From Brevundimonas sp. UBA6550 (GTDB lineage: Bacteria > Pseudomonadota > Alphaproteobacteria > Caulobacterales > Caulobacteraceae): DNA of 64,000 nucleotides. Within the stretch, counting starts at the first letter, position 1. Each line of letters opens with the position of its first letter. Under the pieces are notes generated by a model, which was not told the DNA's origin, made no database searches, and saw nothing but the letters and a program-made list of their open reading frames with translations. A program made the position numbers and the translations under genes. Shown piece after piece: positions 52,589 through 61,160 of the stretch. The stretch covers positions 694,558 to 758,557 of the forward strand of contig NZ_DJKE01000012.1 in assembly GCF_002434505.1 (NCBI RefSeq), written 5' to 3'.

Positions 52589-52624
52589 CCTCTGCTGCAA
52601 TCCGTTTCAGCCAGGAGAACGACG

Positions 52625-52876
52625 ATGAGCGAGATCAAGGAAGGCATGGAAGTCATCGGCGCCGACGGCGTCCATGTGGGCACGGTGGACCGCCTGGACG
52701 GCGACCGCATCAAGCTGACCCGGCGCGAGAACATCGGCGCCCACAGCGACCATCACCACTATATCGAAAAGGGCTTCGTCGCCGACGTGGAGGGCGACAA
52801 GGTGCGCCTGTCGGCCAACGCCGACGTCGCCGTCACCTTGGAAGAAGAGGAATCCGGCAAGCCGGTCGACCTCTGA
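52625..52876 (+). CDS. DUF2171 domain protein
   Basis: 83 residues: MSEIKEGMEVIGADGVHVGT, VDRLDGDRIKLTRRE and HHHYIEKGFVADVEGDKVRL form a PRC-barrel-like beta domain with the His-rich HSDHHHYI loop typical of DUF2171. No signal peptide. AGGAG lies six bases before the ATG. Related proteins are often found among stress-induced genes; the upstream EcfG-like promoter fits that. Confidence 0.88.
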   Translation: MSEIKEGMEVIGADGVHVGTVDRLDGDRIKLTRRENIGAHSDHHHYIEKGFVADVEGDKVRLSANADVAVTLEEEESGKPVDL

Positions 52877-52895
52877 GCCCGATCGGCGGCGGCGT

Positions 52896-53546
52896 TCAGA
52901 ACAGCGCCGCCGCCAGATTGACCGTCAGCGCCAGGACCACGGCGTTGAAGAACCAGGCGATCAGACAATGCAGCGTCGCCAGCCCCCGCAGCTTGCGGCT
53001 TGAGATCTGAACGTCGGCCGTCTGGTTCGCCACGCCGATGATCAGGCTGAAGTGCAGGAAGTCCCAGTAGTCGGCGTCGTCCTCGCCCGGAAACATCAGC
53101 CCGCCCTGATCGCCCTTGCCCTTGTCCTTGGGCGAATAGAATTCGTGGGCGTAATGCAGGGCGAAGATGACGTGGACATACAGCCACGACAGCCCCACCG
53201 TCAGGATCGAAAAGGCCGCCTGGGCCAGCGACGGCTTGCCGCCGTGCATCAGGGCCAGCACCAGAACGACCAGGCTGGCGATCGCCGCCGTCAGGCTGAG
53301 CGGCAGCACCAGCGCGCCCGCTTGATCCAGTTCCGCCGCCCGTCGCCGAATGGCCGCCTGCGAGCTTGAGCGCAGGATGTGAACCAGGGTCAGGATCAGA
53401 AAGGCCGCCACCCCGGCGTCCCAACCCGCCGCGAGCCGCAACGCCAATCCGGCCGACGTCGGCGTCGCCAACGCCACGACCGCCAGCACCGCCAACCCCA
53501 GCCAGAGGGAGAAATGCAGACGGAACAGGCGCGCGATAAACCCCAT
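52896..53546 (-). CDS. DUF1345 family membrane protein
   Basis: 216 residues with five predicted membrane segments (first at about 14-35). The DUF1345 core is seen as LSWLYVHVIFALHYAHEFYS and EDDADYWDFLHFSLIIGVAN QTADVQISS, the latter split here only for length. The C-terminal AWFFNAVVLALTVNLAAALF is the last segment. Function unknown. Divergent from the siderophore receptor gene. Confidence 0.92.
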   Translation of the reverse strand: MGFIARLFRLHFSLWLGLAVLAVVALATPTSAGLALRLAAGWDAGVAAFLILTLVHILRSSSQAAIRRRAAELDQAGALVLPLSLTAAIASLVVLVLALMHGGKPSLAQAAFSILTVGLSWLYVHVIFALHYAHEFYSPKDKGKGDQGGLMFPGEDDADYWDFLHFSLIIGVANQTADVQISSRKLRGLATLHCLIAWFFNAVVLALTVNLAAALF

Positions 53547-53680
53547 GCCCCGAGATCGCCCATTTGCCGGTCGCCGTCCACTGGCAAACCCGACGGCGCA
53601 ACCGAAACGTCGCAGTTGTCATACCCTAGCTGCGGGAGTATTGCGACGCATTCTTATAATCAAAAGCGATCCTCCCCCCG

Positions 53681-55852
53681 ATGCGTGCTTCCCTGTTCGG
53701 CCTTCTGGCGTCCGCCTCCGTCGCGACGCTGCTCGGCGCCGCCCCCGCCCTGGCCAAACAGCAGGATGCGCCCACCACCCTGTCGGACATCGTGGTGACG
53801 GGATCCCAGGTGGACCTGCCCGCGGCCTATGCGGGCGGTCAGGTGGCGCGCGGCGGACGGGTCGGCCTGTTCGGCGCCCTGAACGCCATGGACACCCCCT
53901 TCTCCTCCACCAGCTTCACCGAAAAGCTGGCGCGCGATCAGCAGGCCCGCAGCGTCGGCGACGTGCTGCAGAACGATCCCGCCGTGCGGCTGACCAAGGG
54001 GTTCGGCAACTTCCAGGAGCTGTATGTGATCCGGGGCTTCCCGGTCTATTCCGACGACATGACCTATAACGGTCTCTACGGCGTGCTGCCGCGCCAGTAT
54101 GTGGCGGCCGAACTGCTGGAGCGGGTGGAGGTGTTCCGCGGCGCCACCGCCTTTCTGAACGGCGCGGCGCCGGGCGGCAGCGGCGTGGGCGGCGCGGTCA
54201 ACCTGGTGCCCAAGCGCGCGGGCGACGCGCCCCTGAACCGGCTGACGGCCGGCTGGGAAGGCGGCGATCAGATCTACGCCGCCGCCGACCTGTCGCGCCG
54301 CTTCGGCCCCGATGGCGACTGGGGTCTGCGCCTGAGCCTGGCCAGCCGCGCCGGCGAAGGCGGCGTCGAGGGCGAGAGCCGCGACATGAAGGTGGTCGGC
54401 CTGGGTCTGGACCATCGCGGCGACCGCGCGCGCTTCTCGGCCGACCTGGGCTGGCAGGACAACCGCATCGACGCGCCGCGTCCGCAGGTGACGCCGAACG
54501 GGGCCATTCCGCGCGCACCGGACGCCGACAAGAACTTCGCCCAGCCGTGGACCTATACGGACGAGACGCAGATGTTCGGGGCCGTGCGCGGCGAGTTCGA
54601 CGTCACCGACGCCGTGACCGTCTGGGCCGCCGTGGGCGGTCGCGACGGCAAGGAGCGCAACAGCCTGGCCAATCCGCGCGCCAACGCCGATGGGGCGCTG
54701 ACCGCCAACCGCTTCGACAACGGCCGTCGCGATCAGGTCTTCTCGGCCGACGTGGGCGTGCGCGCCGATTTCGACACCGGCCCGGTCCGCCACCGCCTGG
54801 TCGCCTCGGCCGCCCAGGTGCAGTCGCGCGAGAAGAACTCCTACGCCTTCTCCGACTTCGGCGGCTTCGCCAGCAACCTGTACGATCCGGTCTTCGTGCC
54901 CGCCCCCGCCCCGACCGCCCTGGCCGCCGGCTCCCTGACCGACCCGACCGTGGTGGGCCGGACCCGGACAAACAGCGTCGCCATCGCCGACATGGCGTCC
55001 TTCCTGGACGACCGGCTGATGATCACCCTGGGCGCCCGCTATCAGGAGATCGACACCCGGTCCTATGACTACAACACCACCGCGCGCACCGGCGGTTACG
55101 CCAGCGACGCGGTGACGCCGGTCTTCGCCGTGGTCTATCGCCCGATCGACCGGGTCTCGCTCTACGCCAACTATTCGGAGGCGCTGGTGCCCGGCAAGAC
55201 GGCGCCTGGCGCGGTCAACGGCGCGCCCGTCGCCAACGCCGGCGAGGTTCTGGAGCCCTTCCGCGCCGAGCAGAACGAGATCGGGGTGAAGTACGACGCC
55301 GGGTCGTTCGGCGCCACGCTCAGCGCCTTCCGCACCACCCTGCCCAGCGAATATTTCGACACGGCGACCCGCACCTATTCCGCCGGCGGCGAGCAGGAGA
55401 ACCGGGGCGTCGAACTGACCGTCTTCGGCGAGCCGCTGGAGGGCGTGCGGGTGATCGGCGGCGCGACCTGGCTGGACGCCGAGATCAAGCGCGCCCTGAA
55501 CCCCGCTCTGGACGGCAAGTCGGCCATCGGCGTGCCGGACTTCCAGGCCAATCTGAACGTCGAATGGGACGTGCGCGCCATCGACGGCCTGACGCTGGAG
55601 GGCCGGGTCGTGCACACCGGCGCCCAGCCGGCCAGCGCGGACAACGCCGTCGAACTGGACAGCTGGACCCGATACGACGCCGGCGTCCGCTACGCCTTCG
55701 AGGCGGGCGGCAAGCCGCTGACGCTGCGGGCGCGGGTCGAGAACCTGGCGGACAAGAACCAGTGGGTCGCCGTCGGCGGCTATCCGGGATCCAACTATCT
55801 GACGCTGGGCGCGCCGCGCACCCTGCGCCTGTCGGTCTCGGCCGAGTTCTGA
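53681..55852 (+). CDS. TonB-dependent siderophore receptor
   Basis: 723 residues with signal peptide MRASLFGLLASASVATLLGA and TonB box TTLSDIVVTGSQ. Plug: DTPFSSTSFTEKLARDQQAR, SVGDVLQNDPAVRLTKGFGN, ELYVIRGFPVYSDDMTYNGL, ERVEVFRGATAFLNGAAPGG and SGVGGAVNLVPKRAGD. The barrel ends TLRLSVSAEF with terminal Phe. The plug pattern is that of ferric-siderophore (FhuA/FoxA-type) receptors. The PepSY gene downstream supports iron uptake. A TATAAT lies at 53655, but no matching -35 was found and no convincing Fur box. Confidence 0.94.
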   Translation: MRASLFGLLASASVATLLGAAPALAKQQDAPTTLSDIVVTGSQVDLPAAYAGGQVARGGRVGLFGALNAMDTPFSSTSFTEKLARDQQARSVGDVLQNDPAVRLTKGFGNFQELYVIRGFPVYSDDMTYNGLYGVLPRQYVAAELLERVEVFRGATAFLNGAAPGGSGVGGAVNLVPKRAGDAPLNRLTAGWEGGDQIYAAADLSRRFGPDGDWGLRLSLASRAGEGGVEGESRDMKVVGLGLDHRGDRARFSADLGWQDNRIDAPRPQVTPNGAIPRAPDADKNFAQPWTYTDETQMFGAVRGEFDVTDAVTVWAAVGGRDGKERNSLANPRANADGALTANRFDNGRRDQVFSADVGVRADFDTGPVRHRLVASAAQVQSREKNSYAFSDFGGFASNLYDPVFVPAPAPTALAAGSLTDPTVVGRTRTNSVAIADMASFLDDRLMITLGARYQEIDTRSYDYNTTARTGGYASDAVTPVFAVVYRPIDRVSLYANYSEALVPGKTAPGAVNGAPVANAGEVLEPFRAEQNEIGVKYDAGSFGATLSAFRTTLPSEYFDTATRTYSAGGEQENRGVELTVFGEPLEGVRVIGGATWLDAEIKRALNPALDGKSAIGVPDFQANLNVEWDVRAIDGLTLEGRVVHTGAQPASADNAVELDSWTRYDAGVRYAFEAGGKPLTLRARVENLADKNQWVAVGGYPGSNYLTLGAPRTLRLSVSAEF

Positions 55853-55937
55853 GCCCGCTCAATCGCGACGCGATGACGCCCCCGGACGGAGCCAGACCCT
55901 GGTTCCGCCCGGAGGCCAGCCGTTCTAGAGGCGACCG

Positions 55938-57026
55938 ATGAAAGCCCGAACCATCCGCGCCTGGTCCTGGGTCCACAAATGGTCGAGCCTGGTCTCGACG
56001 GTGTTCCTTTTGATGCTGTGCGTCACCGGCCTGCCGCTGGTGTTCACCCACGAGTTGGACGAGGTGCTGCTGCACGAACCCTGGCAGCCCCAGAACCCGG
56101 ACGGGCCGCTTCTGAACCTGGACCAGGTGTTGAGCGCGGCCCTGGCCCTGCATCCGGGCGAGGTTCCGGCCTTCATGAGCTTCGACGAGGATCGGCCGGT
56201 GGTGAACGTCACCAGCCGCGCGCCCGACGCCCCGGCCGGCCAATACAGCTTCGAACCCATCGACCAGACCAGCGGCGAGGTCGCCCCCCTGGTCGCCGGC
56301 CATCCGGTGATGGAGTTTCTGTTGCAGCTTCATACCGACATGTTCCTGGGCCTGCCGGGAATGCTGTTCCTGGGGGCCATGGGGCTGATGCTGGTCGCGG
56401 CCCTGGTGTCGGGGGTGGTGTTGTATGCGCCCTTCATGCGCCGCCTGCCGTTCGGCACGGTGCGGGCGTCCAGGGCGGCGCGAACCCGCTGGCTGGACTA
56501 TCACAACCTCTTGGGCGTCGTGACCCTGGGCTGGGTTCTGGTGGTGGGGGCGACCGGGGTGGTCAACACCCTGGCCACGCCCATCATCGCCTTTTGGAAG
56601 GACACGGCGCTGAAGGAGCTGACCGTCGCCTATGACGCGCCGGCGCCGGCCGGCCAGCGCGCCTCGCTGGATGCGGCGGTCAAGCGCGCCCAGGCCGCCC
56701 TGCCCGGCATGACGCTGCAGTTCGTGGCCTTTCCGGGATCGACCTATTCGACCGACCATCATTATGCGGTCTTCTTCCACGGCGACACGCCGCTGACCAA
56801 GCACATGACCACGCCTGCCCTGATCGACGCGCGCACGGGCCAGTTGGCGGCCGTGGCGCCCATGCCCTGGTATGTGAAGACCCTGTCCCTGTCCCAGCCG
56901 CTGCACTTCGGCGACTATGGTGGGCTGGGGCTGAAAATCGTCTGGGCGCTGCTGGACATCGCCACCATCGTCATCCTGATCTCGGGCCTCTACCTGTGGC
57001 TGGCCAAGCGCAGGAAGCCGGCATGA
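55938..57026 (+). CDS. PepSY-associated transmembrane protein (probable siderophore reductase type)
   Basis: 362 residues with four membrane segments: about 15-38 (STVFLLMLCVTGLPLVFTHE), 138-165, 185-208 and 333-355. First segment precedes HELDEVLLHEP; LLQLHTDMFLGLPGMLFLGA and WLDYHNLLGVVTLGWVLVVG carry conserved histidines that could bind heme or iron. The periplasmic PepSY part lies between. Such proteins next to siderophore receptors are thought to reduce ferric siderophores at the inner membrane. It overlaps the next gene as ATGA. Confidence 0.9.
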   Translation: MKARTIRAWSWVHKWSSLVSTVFLLMLCVTGLPLVFTHELDEVLLHEPWQPQNPDGPLLNLDQVLSAALALHPGEVPAFMSFDEDRPVVNVTSRAPDAPAGQYSFEPIDQTSGEVAPLVAGHPVMEFLLQLHTDMFLGLPGMLFLGAMGLMLVAALVSGVVLYAPFMRRLPFGTVRASRAARTRWLDYHNLLGVVTLGWVLVVGATGVVNTLATPIIAFWKDTALKELTVAYDAPAPAGQRASLDAAVKRAQAALPGMTLQFVAFPGSTYSTDHHYAVFFHGDTPLTKHMTTPALIDARTGQLAAVAPMPWYVKTLSLSQPLHFGDYGGLGLKIVWALLDIATIVILISGLYLWLAKRRKPA

Positions 57027-57205
57027 GCCGCAAGGAGCTCAGCCTGCGCGCCATCTTCGGCGCGCCCGTCATCCTGTTCGTCCTGACCCTGACCGGCCTG
57101 ATCGGCGCCCTGTTGGAAGACGGCCTGTGGGACCACCTCGGCGCCGCCCTGCTGACCGCCTGGCTGATCGTCCTGGCCTGGGCGCTGATCCGGCGGCGTC
57201 GATAA
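57023..57205 (+). CDS. Small membrane protein of the siderophore operon
   Basis: 60 residues from MSRKELSLRAIFGAPVILFV. Two membrane segments (about 11-30 and 36-55) with an acidic turn (LLEDGLWDHLG) and an Arg tail. The ATG overlaps the PepSY stop, so it is translated with it and probably acts with that protein. No named family recognised. Confidence 0.75.
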   Translation: MSRKELSLRAIFGAPVILFVLTLTGLIGALLEDGLWDHLGAALLTAWLIVLAWALIRRRR

Positions 57206-57306
57206 GGACGGGCGCCCTCGGCCCGCGGACAACGCCACTGAAAGACCCGCGCAGCCGGAACCGGCTTCGCGATCGTGGCGGCTGCCTAATGATGTCGGGA
57301 AGGAAA

Positions 57307-57381
57307 TGGTGGACGCGACAGGGATTGAACCTGTGACCCCCTCGATGTCAACGAGGTGCTCTCCCGCTGAGCTACGCATCC
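57307..57381 (-). tRNA. tRNA-Val (anticodon GAC)
   Basis: A 75-base cloverleaf with encoded CCA. Acceptor GGATGCG/CGCGTCC (one G-T pair), D arm GCTC/GAGC, anticodon stem CCTCG/CGAGG with loop TTGACAT giving GAC, T arm ACAGG TTCAATC CCTGT. Decodes GTC. Confidence 0.97.
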
Positions 57382-57507
57382 GCCGTAGGGCTCCGAAAAA
57401 GCGGTTCGGAGCGGGAAGAGCGGTCGTATAGCGGCGCGGCCTGTCGGCATCAAGCCGATTTCACGGCAAGAAAGAGATTTCTCGAAAAACGTCGTCGGAT
57501 CAAGGCG

Positions 57508-57864
57508 TCAGGCGGCGACCATGCGCTCGACCTCGTTGACCAGGTCGCGCAGGTGGACGGGCTTGGACAGGACTTTGGCGTCCGGCGTGGCCTGGGCGGC
57601 GGTCAGGGCGACGGCGGCGAAGCCGGTGATGAACATGATGCGCAGGCCCGGCTGTCGGGCGGCGGCGATGCGGGCCACCTCGATCCCGTCGGCGCCCGGC
57701 ATGACGATGTCGGTCAAAAGCAGGTCGTAGGGGCCGTGTTCCAGGGCGTCGATGGCGTCGTCGCCGTTCTCGCAATCGATCACCTGATGGCCCGCCCGCT
57801 CCAGCGCCCGGGTCAGGAAGCCGCGCAGGGAGCCGTCGTCTTCGGCCAGGAGGATACGCGCCAT
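57508..57864 (-). CDS. cpdR: Single-domain response regulator CpdR
   Basis: 118 residues, receiver domain only: MARILLAEDDGSLRGFLTRA, phosphoacceptor Asp52 in LLLTDIVMPGADG, then IMFITGFAAVAL and VLSKPVHLRDLVNEVERM. Sequence and length match alphaproteobacterial CpdR, which when unphosphorylated directs ClpXP to the pole to degrade cell-cycle regulators; it is phosphorylated through the CckA-ChpT relay (not in the window). Confidence 0.95.
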   Translation of the reverse strand: MARILLAEDDGSLRGFLTRALERAGHQVIDCENGDDAIDALEHGPYDLLLTDIVMPGADGIEVARIAAARQPGLRIMFITGFAAVALTAAQATPDAKVLSKPVHLRDLVNEVERMVAA

Positions 57865-57975
57865 GGAGAAACACCCTTGAAACTGGCGGCCAGCCTAGGG
57901 CCGCAACGGTAAACCGCCCATGAAATTCAACGATCAGCCGACTTCCTTCCACAGCGAAACCCGCTATGCCGGGGC

Positions 57976-58791
57976 ATGACCGACGCCGGCGACAGCTTCT
58001 GGATCACCCCGGCGTCGCCGACGGCCGAGGCCACGCCCCTGGTGTTCGCCTCGCCCCATTCGGGCGACCGTTATCCCGACGACATGGACGCGGCGCCGGG
58101 CCTGAGCCCCGCCAGCCTGAGAAGCGCCGAGGACGCCCTGGTCGGCCGGCTGATCGCCGAGGGGCCGCGTTCGGGCGCGCCGCTGATCGAGGGGCGGATC
58201 GGCCGGGCCTATGTGGATCTGAACCGCGATCCGGGCGAGCTGGATCCCGCCCTGATCGAAGATCTGGACGGGCCGGTCGGGGCCAAGACGGCGGCGGGCT
58301 ATGGCGTTCTGCCGCGCCTGGCCGGCGACGGGACGCCGCTCTACGCCCGCCGCATGACGCTGGAGGAGGCCGAGACGCGGATCGCGACGGTCCACCGGCC
58401 CTATCACCAGGCGCTGGGCGAGCTGATGCAGGCCACGCGGGTGCGGCACGGGCGGGCGGTGCTGATCGACTGGCATTCCATGCCGGCGCGCGCGGTGGGG
58501 GCCGAGGTGGTGCTGGGCGACCGATATGGTTCCGCCTGCAGCGCGCGCCTGACCCGCCGCTTGCGCGACCTGTTCGAAGGTCTGGGGTGGCGGGTCTCGC
58601 TGAACCGCCCCTACGCCGGGGGATGGTCCACGCAATGCTGGGGCCGGCCGGACGAGGGCTATGAGGCCATCCAGATCGAGATCAGCCGGGGCCTTTATCT
58701 GGACGAGGCGACCCTGGCGCCCAGCGCCGGCTGTAGCCGCACGCAAAAGGCGTTGGGCCGGGTCATCGCCGCCCTGTGCGCGGAACGCTGA
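57976..58791 (+). CDS. N-formylglutamate amidohydrolase
   Basis: 271 residues of the FGase family: PLVFASPHSGDRYPDDMD, EGRIGRAYVDLNRDPGELDP, TVHRPYHQALGELMQATRVR, AVLIDWHSMPA, VVLGDRYGSAC and IQIEISRGLYLDE. The conserved His, Asp and Glu are consistent with a zinc hydrolase. Might act in histidine degradation (HutG-type) or as a general N-formyl amino acid hydrolase; no hut genes are nearby. Confidence 0.92.
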   Translation: MTDAGDSFWITPASPTAEATPLVFASPHSGDRYPDDMDAAPGLSPASLRSAEDALVGRLIAEGPRSGAPLIEGRIGRAYVDLNRDPGELDPALIEDLDGPVGAKTAAGYGVLPRLAGDGTPLYARRMTLEEAETRIATVHRPYHQALGELMQATRVRHGRAVLIDWHSMPARAVGAEVVLGDRYGSACSARLTRRLRDLFEGLGWRVSLNRPYAGGWSTQCWGRPDEGYEAIQIEISRGLYLDEATLAPSAGCSRTQKALGRVIAALCAER

Positions 58792-58814
58792 GCTGACTGA
58801 TCGCTGATCAGATC

Positions 58815-58842
58815 AAAAAAAAGCCGCACCCGAGGGTGCGGC
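58815..58842 (-). terminator. Rho-independent terminator of the candidate sRNA
   Basis: GCCGCACC and GGTGCGGC (58823-58830, 58835-58842) close a 4-base loop; on the minus strand the hairpin is followed by eight T (58822-58815). The DUF599 gene ends 193 bp upstream on the same strand, so it could also serve that gene. Confidence 0.9.
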
Positions 58843-58897
58843 ATATAAGTCTATAGGGAGGAAACGCCCAGGAAGGGCAAGACGTCCGGAGACGTCG
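58815..58897 (-). ncRNA. Candidate small regulatory RNA with exposed CCTCCC
   Basis: About 83 bases on the minus strand, from a good promoter to a terminator with eight T. Hairpins in order: GACGTC-TCCG-GACGTC (58896-58881), GCCC-TTCCT-GGGC (58878-58866), an unpaired stretch with TTTCCTCCCT (around 58864-58855), and the terminator GCCGCACC-CTCG-GGTGCGGC. No ORF, and no match to a family I know. The exposed CCTCCC could pair with Shine-Dalgarno sites. Confidence 0.65.
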
Positions 58898-58903
58898 AAG
58901 AAC

Positions 58904-58932
58904 AATCTAGGTTGCGATGCACAATGGGTCAA
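58904..58932 (-). promoter_or_regulatory. Promoter of the candidate sRNA
   Basis: On the minus strand TTGACC (58932-58927), 17 bp, TAGATT (58909-58904). The -10 context CCTAGATT fits the Caulobacter housekeeping pattern GCTANAWC at six of eight positions. Start site expected near 58897. Confidence 0.6.
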
Positions 58933-59034
58933 GACCCCAGCAGTCACGCCGTGTTACGAAATTCCAACGTTCCGACTACGTCATAGACCAAAGTCGAACA
59001 GGCCGCCGATTTCGCAGGTGCGAAGACGCAAGGT

Positions 59035-59718
59035 TCAATGTTCCAGCAGGCGACGCGCATTGCGGATGGCGCGGGCGGCCGGCGACGCCTCCTGGCGATA
59101 GATCAGCAGGCCGAACGACGACGCCACCCCCAGCGCCAGCCATAAGGGGCCGAACAGCCAGGCGGCGGCCGCCAGGGCGAAATAATAGCCCCGCACCCCC
59201 TGGCTGAACGAACTGAGCGCCGGGTTCAGCAACTGGCCCGCCGCCTCGCCGAACGCCTTGCGGTCGGTGTTGGAATGCAGCTCCGGCGCCGATCCGATCA
59301 GGGCCAAGGCATAGTTCATCTGACGCAGGGCCCAGATGAAATCCAGAAAACCGCGCGCCAGGCAGATCAGCACCAGGGCCAGCTTGGCCTCCAGGATGCG
59401 GGTCGGCACATTCTCGGCCCCCACCGCCGCGAACCCCTTCAGGGCGCTCTCGCCGCCGAACAATATGCCCGCCACCGCCGCGATCAGCAGCAGATTGGTC
59501 GAGGCGAAGAAGGAGGCCGAGTTGATCGAATGGCCCATCAGCTGGCTGTCGATCAGCTTCATCTCCCGGTGCGTCATGGACCGCATCCACATGGCGCGCA
59601 CATGGGTCATGTCGTCGTTCAGCGACCCGCCCTTCTTGCCGATGAAGGACAGGATGGGCCCATAGCCCAGCCAGCAGATGAAGAAGAGGGCCAGCGCCGC
59701 CCAGTCAATCCAGCTCAT
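59035..59718 (-). CDS. DUF599 family membrane protein
   Basis: 227 residues from MSWIDWAALALFFICWLGYG. Four predicted membrane segments. Conserved stretches: MTHVRAMWMRSMTHREMKLI, DSQLMGHSINSASFFASTNL and FLDFIWALRQMNYALALIGS. The function of DUF599 is not known. It stands alone, with ppa divergent and the candidate sRNA downstream. Confidence 0.93.
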   Translation of the reverse strand: MSWIDWAALALFFICWLGYGPILSFIGKKGGSLNDDMTHVRAMWMRSMTHREMKLIDSQLMGHSINSASFFASTNLLLIAAVAGILFGGESALKGFAAVGAENVPTRILEAKLALVLICLARGFLDFIWALRQMNYALALIGSAPELHSNTDRKAFGEAAGQLLNPALSSFSQGVRGYYFALAAAAWLFGPLWLALGVASSFGLLIYRQEASPAARAIRNARRLLEH

Positions 59719-59848
59719 GACGTCATGATGTCCGCGATCCGCCGGGCCTAGGCAAGCCTGTTCGCCACAGGTCGCGCTTGCCGTCCGCGCCCGCGCGGCC
59801 TATCACCCTTCGCCTTTCAGAATTTCGCAGTCGCAGCAAAGACCCGCC

Positions 59849-60406
59849 ATGAACCTGGACGCCATCCCCGTCGGTCCGAACGCCCCCTGGGACATCAACG
59901 TCGTCATCGAAATCCCTCAAGGGGGCCTGCCGGTGAAATACGAGATGGACAAGGAATCGGGGGCCCTGTTCGTCGACCGCTTCCTGCACACGGCCATGTA
60001 CTATCCGGGCAACTACGGCTTCATTCCGCACACCCTGTCGGACGACGGCGACCCGTGCGACGTGATCGTGCTGAACCCCACGCCGGTCGTGCCGGGCTGC
60101 GTGATCCGCTCGCGCCCCATCGGCGTTCTGATGATGGTGGACGAGGCCGGCGGCGACGAGAAGATCCTGGCCGTGCCGGTCGACAAGCTGAACCCCTATT
60201 ACACCGAGATCGCCAGCTATCGTCAGCTGCCGGCCATCCTGATCGAGCAGATCGAGCACTTCTTCACCCGCTACAAGGATCTGGAGAAGGGCAAGTCGGT
60301 CACGGTCAAGGGCTGGGGCGACGCAGGCGAAGCCGCCGCCCTGATCGAGGCCGGGATGAAGGCCCATCAGGACAAGCTGGCCAAGAAGGCCGCCAACGCC
60401 GCCTGA
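59849..60406 (+). CDS. ppa: Inorganic pyrophosphatase, family I
   Basis: 185 residues. Active-site segments: [40 protein letters not shown] (signature [10 protein letters not shown] with metal-binding aspartates) and [20 protein letters not shown]. Hydrolyses pyrophosphate to drive biosynthetic reactions. Single gene with its own terminator. Confidence 0.98.
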   Translation: MNLDAIPVGPNAPWDINVVIEIPQGGLPVKYEMDKESGALFVDRFLHTAMYYPGNYGFIPHTLSDDGDPCDVIVLNPTPVVPGCVIRSRPIGVLMMVDEAGGDEKILAVPVDKLNPYYTEIASYRQLPAILIEQIEHFFTRYKDLEKGKSVTVKGWGDAGEAAALIEAGMKAHQDKLAKKAANAA

Positions 60407-60434
60407 TCCAGGCGACATCGGCAGACGTTTCGAA

Positions 60435-60463
60435 GGCGTCCTCCTGATCCGGGGGACGCCTTT
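60435..60463 (+). terminator. Rho-independent terminator of ppa
   Basis: GGCGTCCTCC (60435-60444) and GGGGGACGCC (60451-60460) form a 10-bp stem with one G-T pair, followed by TTTCT. Confidence 0.75.
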
Positions 60464-60473
60464 CTGCTGGGCG

Positions 60474-61004
60474 TCAGCCGTCCCGTTCGCTTCGCAGCAG
60501 GGCGTACTGATAGGTGTTGACGTAGATCGGCTGGCCCGCGGCGTCGTTCACGAACGAGATGAAGTCGCGGAACAGCCCCTCGCGCCGCATCCCCAGCCGC
60601 TCGCAGACCCGCTGGGACGCCAGATTGTCGTCCTCGACATAGGCGTAGAGACGGCGCGCCGCCCGGTCGGCGAATAGATGATCGACCAGGGCCTTCGCCG
60701 CCTCTGAGGCATAGCCGTTGCCGGCGACGTCGCCGTTGAAGTTCCAGCCGATGGACCAAGTGTCCGGCTCCTCGAAATGGGCGAAGACGTCGCCGATCAC
60801 CCGCCCGTCGGCCTTGGACTGGACGGCGATATAGTCCCCGGCTGCACCGCGCTTGACCGCCTCGGCCTCGGCGGCCGCCAGGTTCGCCAGCCGCATCGAC
60901 GCAAAACAGTCGGCGCGGGGCTGGCGCAGATAGGCGAACAGGTCGGCGGCGTCGCCCGCCTGAAAGTCCCTCAGGATCAGACGATCCGTCTCAATCGATG
61001 TCAT
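60474..61004 (-). CDS. RimJ/RimL-type GNAT acetyltransferase
   Basis: 176 residues from MTSIETDRLILRDFQAGDAA, the typical RimJ/L opening (ETDRLILR). Motif A is in WNFNGDVAGNGYASEAAKAL and the last helix-strand in VEDDNLASQRVCERLGMRRE GLFRD, split here only for length. The much longer open frame upstream is antisense to hslU and is rejected. Converges with ppa. Substrate unknown. Confidence 0.92.
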   Translation of the reverse strand: MTSIETDRLILRDFQAGDAADLFAYLRQPRADCFASMRLANLAAAEAEAVKRGAAGDYIAVQSKADGRVIGDVFAHFEEPDTWSIGWNFNGDVAGNGYASEAAKALVDHLFADRAARRLYAYVEDDNLASQRVCERLGMRREGLFRDFISFVNDAAGQPIYVNTYQYALLRSERDG

Positions 61005-61160
61005 CCGTCGTCTCCGGTTCGGTCGGCGCCGTCCTAACGCAGGAATGCGACCGGCATGACGCGACATGACGCCCCTGTTTCGCCCGAGGATTACAGCGAT
61101 TTCATTTGAGACCAGGCGGCGCTTGGGTCCCCATGCCGGTCCTTGGAGGGGGAGACCATC

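Noticed and set aside
53641..53660. TTGCGA and TATAAT before the siderophore receptor as a promoter, and a Fur box
   Set aside because: The two hexamers are only 8 bp apart and no -35 fits TATAAT; no sequence close to a Fur box was found.
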